From contig CBDHHO010000001.1 in NCBI GenBank assembly GCA_965263485.1, positions 744,001 to 808,000 on the forward strand: a DNA stretch of 64,000 bases, given 5' to 3'. This DNA comes from Haliotispira sp965263485 (lineage in GTDB: Bacteria > Spirochaetota > Spirochaetia > SP-2023). The notes below the pieces were generated by a model. That model saw nothing but the letters and a program-made list of their open reading frames with translations. It was not told the origin of the DNA and did no database searches. Shown in pieces: positions 26,361-33,518 of this stretch; the stretch's first letter is position 1, and every line of letters begins with the position of its first letter. A program made the position numbers and the translations under genes.

Positions 26361-26550
26361 AAAGGCCCCCTGCGAAGGACTACCCAATATACCTGCGTCG
26401 CCCTGAGTGCCGTAGAATTTCGCCTTGAGTGGCCCCTGAGTTGCGTAGCAATGCAAGCCGAAGAATGAGGCTTGCAATGCAAGCCGTACCGAAGGGGTAC
26501 GAAAGGCAGAAATTCAAGTTGTACCGAAGGCCATCTTCAAAGGCCCCCTC
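26361..26550 (+). repeat. Second dispersed repeat family, copy 1
   Basis: The block GAGTGCCGTAGAATTTCGCC, then GGCAGAAATTC and TTGTACCGAAGGC recurs at 36619-36700 with GGTGCCGTGGAATTTCGCCC and GTGTACCGAAGGC; a shorter fragment lies near 43002-43028. Inverted GAATTTCGCC/GGCGGAAATTC lets each copy fold. It is distinct from the GGGGACCTCTAAAAAT family. No protein is encoded. Confidence 0.6.
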
Positions 26551-26593
26551 AGCTCCGGAATACCACACCGCGCACCCCCGCATATCTTCTGAA

Positions 26594-28224
26594 TCAAGCG
26601 TCATGCCTATCAGGGTTTTTCGGAGCCGTGTTCCCGGAGTACTCAACATTGGTGGTCTTGGGGGTAGAGTGGTCATTAGACATCCCGCCTCCAGATTGTT
26701 TTGCCGTGTTCCCGGAGAAAGTCACATCGCTAAGCGTGGGGGAAGAAGCATCATTATGCATCCCGCCTCCCAATTGTTTTGCCGTGTTTCCGGAGAACGT
26801 AACATGGCTGAGCGTGGGAGAGGAGTTGACACTGTACATGCCGCCGCCTTTACGATCCGTAAAACCCTTGGATATGGTCACTCCGGAGAGTACAGCCGTG
26901 TTGTCCAGGCCGGTATTGTAAAAGACCTGAGTGCTGCCCCCGCCATCCAGGATGGTAGTTCCGTCCCGGCCATTGCCGCTAAAGCCGCCTATGATGGCTA
27001 CATGGTTTTTCATGCTCAGGGTTTTGCTGATGGCGTAGCTGCCCTCCGCCAGCAGTACCAGGTAGGGTTTCTGCTCACTGCTCGCCGTGTTGTCAATGGC
27101 GGTTTTCAGATTTGCTGCGTCATAGGCATTCTCCCAGCTGCTGCCGTCTTTTGTTGTGCTGCCACCATCTGGCGTAACATATATGATCCCCAGTTCTTTG
27201 GCTGTATCGCCGGCCAGATTTTCCAGAATACCTGCGGTAACTTTGTCGTAAGTCGCCAGCTCCGATTGGGGTGGCAGGGTTTTGCTGAGCACGATGCTCC
27301 GCAAACTGTTGGGGATAAACCAAGCGTACACCGTGGTATCCTCAGTTATGGTAGTATCATCGAAAAATAGCGTACTAAACTGCTGATTTGTATGCCAACC
27401 CAAAAAAGTGTGCCCCTGTTTTACAGGGTCTTCAGGCTCAATATCAGCTCTGTTCGCACCACTATCTACCACTTTGGGGGATACAGGAGTGCCGCCATCG
27501 GAATCAAATTCTACGGTGAAGACCTGCACCCACTGGGTGTACAGGGTAATATCAGCGTCGATAGTTTGGGTGGAAATGTCAAACTCTGTGGTGAAACTGT
27601 CATCTGAGTACCATTTGTCAAGGCGATGACCATCTCGCGAGAAAACGGGCATTGCGACATGATCACCTTTTTCCACATCTACTTTCTTGGTTGAGGCACT
27701 GGCTCCCTGCCTAACATCAAAGGTTACCGTCACCTTGTTCGCAGGGTCGCCCCACTTGGCAAAAAGAGTCCTGTCCTCGGTGATAGGACTGGTAAAAGAA
27801 AATGGTTTGGAATAATTAGTGTCAGGGTACCAACCGGCAAAAAAGAAAGCGTCCTTACTAGGATTCGCAGATTCAGAGGCCTTTTCTCCCCGTTTCAAAT
27901 TCACAGCTGGAATGGGAGAGCCGCCTTGGGTGTCAAAAGTCACAGTAACCGGAGGTTCCGGTTGGGGAGCGGGGTCAGTGCCGCTGTTTGGGTTCGGGCC
28001 TCCACCGCTGTTTGGGGCGGAGCCTCCGCCGGATCCGCCGGGCGGTTCGCAGCCGAGCAGGAGGGCCGGAAAGAGAAGGAAGAGAAACGGACGCAAAAAG
28101 GCCGCAGAAAAATATATTTTCCTGCGGCATGGTCTTGATTCATGGGCTGCGGTGTGCGGTGTGCGGTGTGCGGTGTGCGGTGTGCGGTGTGCGGTGTGCG
28201 GATTTTGCTGAACTTGTGTTCCAT
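26594..28224 (-). CDS. Surface lipoprotein with InlB-type and POMP-type repeats, heptamer-controlled, apparently phase-OFF
   Basis: The ATG at 28224, 9 nt after AAGGAG (28234-28239), starts MEHKFSKIR as in the gene at 20549. Seven GCACACC heptamers follow. That frame runs on and stops at 27940 without a lipoprotein product. The real body is open in the -1 frame to 26594: lipobox LLLGC, a Gly/Asn/Pro-rich spacer, three InlB B-repeat-like units (each ending in GW or KW and LYxxW-type strands), then a beta-helix region with two POMP-like units (SPTLSHVTFSGNTA, GGGMHND). Five or eight repeats would join start and body. A TTG at 28231 is in frame with the body but only 2 nt from the ribosome-binding site. 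An adhesin-like surface role is inferred. Confidence 0.75.
28151..28199 (-). repeat. Tandem heptamer (GCACACC)7 inside a coding region
   Basis: Seven perfect copies of GCACACC on the minus strand start 25 nt after the A of the ATG, exactly the same offset as the GCTCATC array at 20574. The unit differs in sequence but has the same length. Gain or loss of a unit shifts the frame. Confidence 0.92.
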
Positions 28225-28317
28225 GGTGCAATACTCCTTGGTATTATTATGCAAGATAATGCATAAAGATGATGTTCCGGCCAAGGTCGGAATGATTTTA
28301 ATAAAAGATGAAATGGA
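28225..28317 (-). promoter_or_regulatory. Leader shared by the two heptamer-repeat lipoprotein genes, copy 2
   Basis: This copy is about 95 % identical to 20457-20548 on the other strand. The 18-bp near-palindrome (28275-28292), the TTATGCA/TGCATAA inverted repeat and the AAGGAG site are all conserved; differences are single bases. Homology stops sharply at about 28317 upstream and at the heptamers downstream. Confidence 0.75.
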
Positions 28318-28368
28318 TTTCCAATTCTAATAATATATTCTTTATCTGTCAAAAGCAAAAAATCTTAA

Positions 28369-28587
28369 GGGGACCTCTAAAAATGGTATCGCTTCGCGAG
28401 AATTGTACAATCGCTCTGCTTTGCCTCAGCGATTGTACCGCGTTTTGATACTGGGTGAGCGGGATTTTGCCGAGTGCGGGGAACGGAAGCCGAGGCATAT
28501 TTTGTTGTATGACAAGGCTTTAGTGACGAATCTGTTCGTTTCAAAAGAGCGAGCAAGAGCGCGGAATTGGCATTTTTGGAGATTCCC
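28369..28587 (+). repeat. Dispersed element, copy 9 (219 bp, A+B modules)
   Basis: The left terminus GGGGACCTCTAAAAAT is perfect and the right one is diverged (ATTTTTGGAGATTCCC). The interior has the A hairpin module (ACAATCGCT/AGCGATTGT) and most of module B. Flanks TTAA and TTGA match at three of four positions. Confidence 0.88.
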
Positions 28588-28703
28588 TTGAGACAAACAT
28601 GTGTATTGACTCGCAAACTGTGCGCAGATACGATTCGCACCTATTGATCGTGCATGGTTTATCACCTTGCGATTCTGTCCTATCCAACAATACCCGACCT
28701 ATC

Positions 28704-29162
28704 ATGCCCGGTTTTCCCCAGCACCCCGCCAGCCCCTCATTCTTTTCCGAAGGGCTGCAATTTTCCTGTACCGGCTGCCACGCCTGCTGCCGCCACGAAG
28801 AAGGCTACGTCTTTCTCAGCGCAGAAGAAATGGCCCGAATCTGTGATTACCTGCGCATTCCGCCGTCAGTTTTTCGCAAAAAATACACACGCGAAGTATC
28901 CTTTAGCGGCATCGACCGCCTATCCCTGTCTGAAACCCCGGAACACGACTGTATTTTCTGGTCCGGCGGTTGCACTATATACCCCGTCCGCCCGCTGCAA
29001 TGCTCATCCTACCCCTTCTGGCCGCAGAACCTGGGCCGCCGGGAAGACTGGGACGAAGAAGCTCGGCACTGTCCGGGCATGAACCAGGGCGAACACCACA
29101 GTTGCGGCAAAATCTCCGGCATCCTCGACCGGCTGGCGGCGCGAAGGCTGCTGCATCGCTGA
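28704..29162 (+). CDS. YkgJ-type cysteine-cluster (CxxCxxCC) protein
   Basis: A 152-residue soluble protein with the diagnostic cluster CTGCHACCRHEEGYVFLS near residue 25 and later cysteines in HDCIFWSGGCTIYPVRPLQC and SSYPFWP, the pattern of the UPF0153/YkgJ family. Members are thought to bind Zn2+ or an Fe-S cluster; their biochemical role is not established. The ATG at 28704 is preferred because upstream codons are non-coding in character, although no good ribosome-binding site is seen. It is followed 25 nt later by mltG and is probably co-transcribed. Confidence 0.85.
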   Translation: MPGFPQHPASPSFFSEGLQFSCTGCHACCRHEEGYVFLSAEEMARICDYLRIPPSVFRKKYTREVSFSGIDRLSLSETPEHDCIFWSGGCTIYPVRPLQCSSYPFWPQNLGRREDWDEEARHCPGMNQGEHHSCGKISGILDRLAARRLLHR

Positions 29163-29187
29163 TACAGGTTCCCATAAAAGACAACAG

Positions 29188-30240
29188 ATGTCCCGTACCA
29201 AACTCATTTTTCTGATTGCGGCCCTGATTCTGGCAGCTGCCAGCCTATTGCTTCTGAGCCAGATTGCCAACGAACCCGGCCCGGCCCAGGCCAACTGGAT
29301 TGGCAAAGAGCTCAAAGTTGCCAAAGGAGACAGCTGGCAGCATCTGGGCCGGCGCCTGAAGTCTGAAAAGCTGATCCGCTCCCTGCTGTGGTATAAAATC
29401 CAGCTGCGCTTGCGCCCGAACCCGGCCACCCTCAAGGCCGGCTCCTATCCCTGGCCGCACTTTATGAACACGCGCCAGATTATCGATTATTTCCAAGTTG
29501 CCCGAGCCCAGGAAACCTATCCCCTCACCATCCCCGAAGGGCTGACCCGGCGGGAAGTGGCCCTACTGCTGGAGCGCCGGGGCATTATGCCGGCCCGACG
29601 CTTCCTAGAGGAGAGCGCCAAGGCCGCCCGCTACGCAGAGGAATTTGACCTGCCCTTTCCCACTGGCCTGCAATCGACAGACTTCACGCTGGAAGGATAC
29701 CTGTTCCCCGACACCTACTTTCTTCCCAAAGGCTACAGTGCCAGTCAGTTGGTGCCATTGATGCTGCAAAACTTCGTTGCTCAGCTCAACAAAATTGAGC
29801 CCGGCTGGCGCGAAATACCGGATTTCTACTCCCGGCTGATCCTCTCTTCGATTGTGCAGAAAGAATACCGCGCCGCCGAAGAAGCTCCGCTCATAGCCTC
29901 GGTGTTTCAGAACCGGCTCAACCGCGGGATGAAGCTGGAGTCCTGCGCCACGATAGTCTACGTCCTGACCGAAGAGCTGGGGCGCCCGCATCCCAATCGC
30001 ATTCTGTTCCGCGACCTAGAAGAACAGTCAGCCTACAACACTTATTTGAATCGAGGCCTGCCCCCCCAACCTATTGCCAGCCCCGGGGCCATCGCGATTG
30101 ACGCAGTATTCCACCAGGCTCAGACCGACTATCTGTTCTTTGTGGTCAAGGACGCGGCCAAAGGTACCCATACCTTCAGTGGCTCTTTTGCCGATCACGA
30201 AGCCGCCAGGGCCAGCTATATCAAAAACTACTTCGGTTGA
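29188..30240 (+). CDS. mltG: Endolytic murein transglycosylase
   Basis: The 350-residue protein has one N-terminal membrane anchor (about residues 4-26), a LysM-like region with KGDSWQHLGRRL and the YceG/MltG catalytic domain: EGYLFPDTYFLPKG, SSIVQKEYRAAEEAPLIASVF, NRLNRGMKLESCATIVYVL, and the end motif PIASPGAIAIDAVFHQAQTD. MltG cuts nascent glycan strands in the periplasm. In the usual SIVEKE motif the first Glu is Gln here and the second is retained. The frame is intact with a normal C-terminus. It sits downstream of the YkgJ-type gene and just upstream of dispersed-element fragments. Confidence 0.92.
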   Translation: MSRTKLIFLIAALILAAASLLLLSQIANEPGPAQANWIGKELKVAKGDSWQHLGRRLKSEKLIRSLLWYKIQLRLRPNPATLKAGSYPWPHFMNTRQIIDYFQVARAQETYPLTIPEGLTRREVALLLERRGIMPARRFLEESAKAARYAEEFDLPFPTGLQSTDFTLEGYLFPDTYFLPKGYSASQLVPLMLQNFVAQLNKIEPGWREIPDFYSRLILSSIVQKEYRAAEEAPLIASVFQNRLNRGMKLESCATIVYVLTEELGRPHPNRILFRDLEEQSAYNTYLNRGLPPQPIASPGAIAIDAVFHQAQTDYLFFVVKDAAKGTHTFSGSFADHEAARASYIKNYFG

Positions 30241-30263
30241 AGCTCCTGGTTTCGGGCTTTTGA

Positions 30264-30396
30264 GGAAGCTCCAGGAATTGCATCGCTTCGCGAGAATTGT
30301 TGGATTACCCAACCACTGCTCGTCCCTAAAGAGCGAGCAAGAACCCCATAAGAGCACCTCTAAAGGGCACTTCTAAAAATGATGGGGCTCTGGGCC
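30264..30396 (+). repeat. Dispersed element fragments, copy 10, ending in the permease start codon
   Basis: ATCGCTTCGCGAGAATTGTT (module A start) is followed by AGAGCGAGCAAGAA and two left-terminus-like blocks, AGAGCACCTCTAAAG and AGGGCACTTCTAAAAATG. The last block supplies the ATG of the following truncated permease gene. Confidence 0.65.
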
Positions 30397-31503
30397 AATT
30401 ACCCTGTAGCACTGGCTTCCGGAATGGGTATCAATGCCTTTTTTGCCTTTACCGTGGTCGGTGACATGGGTTATTCGTGGCAAAGTGGCCTAGCGGCGAT
30501 CTTGGTTTCGGGTGTGATCTTTTTCATTATCTCTCTCACCGGGCTGCGCGCCATGATCATCAATGCCATTCCCCCTTCGCTTAAACATGCAGTGGCGGCA
30601 GGCATCGGCTTTTTTATCACTTTTATCGGTCTGAAAAACGCCGGAATCATCGTGGACAACCCGGCCACCCTGGTTGGTATCGGAAACCTGGGCGACAAAG
30701 CGGTGCTGATCAGCCTGATCGGTTTTATCATGACCGCAATATTTTTTGTGATGCGCCTGCCCGCCGCAATTTTCCTAGGCATGATAACCACGGCACTTTT
30801 GAGCTTAGGCTTGGGTCTGACCTCACTCCCCGACAAGATTATTGCGCCCGTGCCCAGCTTGGAACCGTTGCTGCTGAAGGTATTTGAAGGTTTCCGCAGC
30901 GATGTGTTGTTGAGCGGAGATTTCTGGACGGTGGTCTTCGCCTTTTTCTTTATCGACTTCTTCGACACCAGCGGCGTGCTGATCGCCGTGGGGCAGCGAA
31001 TTGGCCTGATCCGGCAGAACGGTGTGCTCCGGCGCGGCCGAGAAGCGCTGCTGGCTGATTCGATTGGCACGATGGTCGGAGCACTACTGGGCACCTCTTC
31101 GGTGACCAGTTATATCGAGTCGATGACGGGCATTGAGGCAGGCGGCAGGACGGGGCTGACCGCTGTGGTCACAGCACTGTGCTTTTTGCTGACCCTGTTC
31201 TTCTCGCCACTGCTCAGTGTGATAAACGCTGCTGTGACGGCTCCGGCGCTGATTATGGTGGGTTGCCTGATGGTTGACTCACTGGGGCGAGTGGTCTGGA
31301 AGGACTTGCCGCTCACGATTTCTTCGTTTCTGACAGTGGTATTTATGGTGCTGACCTTTAGCATCGCCGAAGGCATAGCGGTTGGTTTTTTCATCTACCC
31401 GATTATGATGTTGGCCGACAAGCGCGCGAAGGAAATCCATCCGATTATGTACGCCCTGATGCTGCTGTTCCTGCTGCGCTTTATCTTGGGAACGCTGCAT
31501 TGA
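30379..31503 (+). CDS. AzgA/PbuG-like purine permease lacking its N-terminus
   Basis: The 374 residues match NCS2-type hypoxanthine/guanine permeases from the conserved GLWANYPVALASGMGINAFF block onward, through IPPSLKHAVAAGIGFFITFIGLKNAG, FFFIDFFDTSGVLIAVG and GALLGTSSVTSYIESMTGIEAGGRTG to a normal C-terminal helix. Family proteins are usually about 430-450 residues, so roughly the first 60-70, including the first transmembrane helix, are missing. The homologous region starts right at the boundary of a dispersed-element terminus, which provides the only ATG. I read it as a gene decapitated by that element. It might still be expressed but is unlikely to be a normal transporter. Confidence 0.8.
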   Translation: MMGLWANYPVALASGMGINAFFAFTVVGDMGYSWQSGLAAILVSGVIFFIISLTGLRAMIINAIPPSLKHAVAAGIGFFITFIGLKNAGIIVDNPATLVGIGNLGDKAVLISLIGFIMTAIFFVMRLPAAIFLGMITTALLSLGLGLTSLPDKIIAPVPSLEPLLLKVFEGFRSDVLLSGDFWTVVFAFFFIDFFDTSGVLIAVGQRIGLIRQNGVLRRGREALLADSIGTMVGALLGTSSVTSYIESMTGIEAGGRTGLTAVVTALCFLLTLFFSPLLSVINAAVTAPALIMVGCLMVDSLGRVVWKDLPLTISSFLTVVFMVLTFSIAEGIAVGFFIYPIMMLADKRAKEIHPIMYALMLLFLLRFILGTLH

Positions 31504-31522
31504 TCGAGCTGCAAACAGTTTC

Positions 31523-32341
31523 TCATGGCACCAAAGATAAGCTCAACGAACGCAAATCGGCCACCCAGCCCATCTCTTTGAGCGGGTCCAAAGCCCGGTG
31601 ACACAAGTCCATGGTTGTGCCCGTAGTATAGACATCGTCGAACAATAACAAACGCAGCGGGCCATGCCTTTGCCTGGCCCGGTAAGCCCGGCACCGGGCA
31701 GAAAGCTCTAGGCTGTAATGGTCCAAAGAATCCAACTGCTTCATCCGCTCGGCGCGGCTGCGCCGCTTTTGCTGAGGGCCCGCGTTGCGCTGTAAAAGCC
31801 GCAGCACAGGCAGGCGGAAATACCGCTCCAGGATCCGGCACAAATAATCCACCTGATCCCAAGCCTGCTGTTTGAGCCTGGCGGGACGGGGCGGTACCGG
31901 AACCAAGTAATAGCCCGCAAACTGCCGGCTGTAGCGAAACTGGACCAGAGCGGCGAAGAAGCGGGCCAGCGGCAGTTCCTGCGAAAACTTGTACCACTGC
32001 AACAACTCGGCAAAGAGGCCTTGGTAATAGGCCAATGGCGTATTGTGGGTGAGCTGGAAACGAGGTTGCTGCTGCTCCCGCGAGTCCAGGCAGGATGGGC
32101 AAAACGCCAGGCCTCTCTCGGGCCCTGCAGTCGGCTCGGAGAAAAAATATTCCCCACCGCAGCGCCTGCAAAATACTGGGGCTCTGAAGCTGCGGCATTC
32201 GGGGCCTGGGGCTGCCAGCATAAATTCCATCGAACCGGGGTCCACCCATGTAATCTGCCGCAGGCAGCCCCCGCACAGCAACCCTGTTGAAAGCCCTGTA
32301 TCGGTCGGTGAGGCTGTGCACAAATAGCATCGGGACTTCAT
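31523..32341 (-). CDS. ComF-like phosphoribosyltransferase-domain protein
   Basis: The 272-residue protein has an N-terminal zinc-finger region with four Cys pairs (CYLC, CGGC, CRRCGG, CPSC) and a C-terminal PRPP-binding loop LLFDDVYTTGTTMD, the hallmark of the ComF/GntX family. ComF proteins are linked to DNA uptake or to recycling of DNA; the true substrate is not settled. The middle shows a LVPVPPRPARLKQQAWDQV block, also family-typical. It is encoded convergently with the permease, 19 nt apart. The sequence is intact. No competence genes are seen nearby. Confidence 0.85.
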   Translation of the reverse strand: MKSRCYLCTASPTDTGLSTGLLCGGCLRQITWVDPGSMEFMLAAPGPECRSFRAPVFCRRCGGEYFFSEPTAGPERGLAFCPSCLDSREQQQPRFQLTHNTPLAYYQGLFAELLQWYKFSQELPLARFFAALVQFRYSRQFAGYYLVPVPPRPARLKQQAWDQVDYLCRILERYFRLPVLRLLQRNAGPQQKRRSRAERMKQLDSLDHYSLELSARCRAYRARQRHGPLRLLLFDDVYTTGTTMDLCHRALDPLKEMGWVADLRSLSLSLVP

Positions 32342-32714
32342 AACGTAACTCCTTTAGGGGTTCCCTTTAGCTAAACAATTTCTAAAAGGAGGCGATTTGT
32401 CGGGAAACTGAGTGCCGACCGATGAAAATTGGCAAAACCGGGACCAAGCACCGGAAAAATAATTGAACTAGATTTTAGTGCCGCTACGAATTGCGAAAAG
32501 CCGGGTATTCGGTACAATCACCGACTGTTCAAATTTAGGAAGAGAAGCCATATCTACGGGTATGGTCTTGGCGCAGCGCGGCTATCCGCTTTCCCCGTTT
32601 TGCTCGATCTATGATATTAAGGGATGCTTGCGCGGTGTCGAAACAGGACAATTTCAACATGCCCCACGAAGCGATACTATTGCTTCCCTTTGTTTGCCGC
32701 ACAAGGAGATTGGA
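32342..32714. other. 373-bp gap without a recognisable gene
   Basis: It contains a terminus-like fragment of the dispersed element (TTTAGGGGTTCCCTTTAG at about 32352-32369) next to the ComF-like gene. The rest shows no gene, RNA or clear repeat. An open frame from 32478 runs into thrH but lacks homology before 32715. The GCGAAGCGATACTATT stretch near 32669 resembles module A of the dispersed element. Confidence 0.5.
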
Positions 32715-33428
32715 ATGTCGGTACAGCATCACTTTCCTCTATTTTGCTTGGACTTGGAGGGAGTTCTGTGGCCGGAAATGTGGCAGTCTGTCGCCCGGTT
32801 TACCGGGATTGCGAAACTGGGCAAAACCACTCAGGAAGTCCAAAGCTACGATGAACTGATGCACATGCGCCTTCAGGCCTTGGAAAATTCCCACACTACC
32901 TTGCCGCAGATCCAGGAAATGATTCGCGACCTCAAACCACTGGACGGTGCCAAAGAATTTTTGGCTGAGCTGCGCCGGCTGGGGCAGGTGGTCATTATTT
33001 CGGATACCTTCGTAGAGTTTCTGGAGCCGGTGCTGCGCGAACTGTACAACCCGATGGTATTCTGTAACGCCTTGTTAGTTGATGAAAAGGGCTATATTAA
33101 ACACCACATTATGCGCAGCAGTATCGGCAAAAAAGGCATGCTGGCAGCACTTTCGAGCCAAGGTTACAGTATCGGTGCAGCGGGGGACTCATACAACGAC
33201 ATCGGAATGCTGCTGGAAGCGCAATGGGGAGCCTTTTTGTTCGCACCGGAGCATATTGTGCAGCAGTTTCCGCAGATTCCCGACATGCAATCCTACGAAG
33301 ATTTACTGGGCTACTGGAGGCACAGTCTGCACCAGCAGACTGCCGGAGATCAGCAATCCGAAACGAGAGCAAGATTTCGGACTGTTTTTAAGTCCGGCAT
33401 TCTGCCAGGTTTTGACGAGGAGTTTTGA
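32715..33428 (+). CDS. thrH: ThrH-type phosphoserine phosphatase / homoserine phosphotransferase
   Basis: Starting at the ATG after AAGGAG (6-nt spacing) the protein has 237 residues. HAD motifs are LDLEGVLWPE (nucleophile Asp13, with the Glu15 typical of ThrH rather than the DxD of most HADs), SDTFVEF, and AAGDSYNDIGML. The blocks LKPLDGAKEF and APEHIVQQFPQ are also characteristic. ThrH dephosphorylates phosphoserine and can transfer the phosphate to homoserine, linking serine and threonine synthesis. A polar tail of about 30 residues (QQTAGDQQSE onward) extends past the usual end of about 205 residues and lies next to a dispersed mini-element. Confidence 0.9.
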   Translation: MSVQHHFPLFCLDLEGVLWPEMWQSVARFTGIAKLGKTTQEVQSYDELMHMRLQALENSHTTLPQIQEMIRDLKPLDGAKEFLAELRRLGQVVIISDTFVEFLEPVLRELYNPMVFCNALLVDEKGYIKHHIMRSSIGKKGMLAALSSQGYSIGAAGDSYNDIGMLLEAQWGAFLFAPEHIVQQFPQIPDMQSYEDLLGYWRHSLHQQTAGDQQSETRARFRTVFKSGILPGFDEEF

Positions 33429-33433
33429 CAATT

Positions 33434-33474
33434 TAGGGGGCCTCTGAAAATGGTGGGGAATTTTTAGAGGTGTC
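33434..33474. repeat. Minimal dispersed element (two termini, almost no interior)
   Basis: GGGGGCCTCTGAAAATGG is followed, with only a few bases between, by GGAATTTTTAGAGGTGTCC. Both termini of the family are recognisable in a unit of about 41 bp, so it is nearly a pure palindrome. It lies 3' of thrH. Confidence 0.7.
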
Positions 33475-33518
33475 CAATAGATTGGTTTCACCCATACTTA
33501 GGGGGAACAAGAAGCAGA

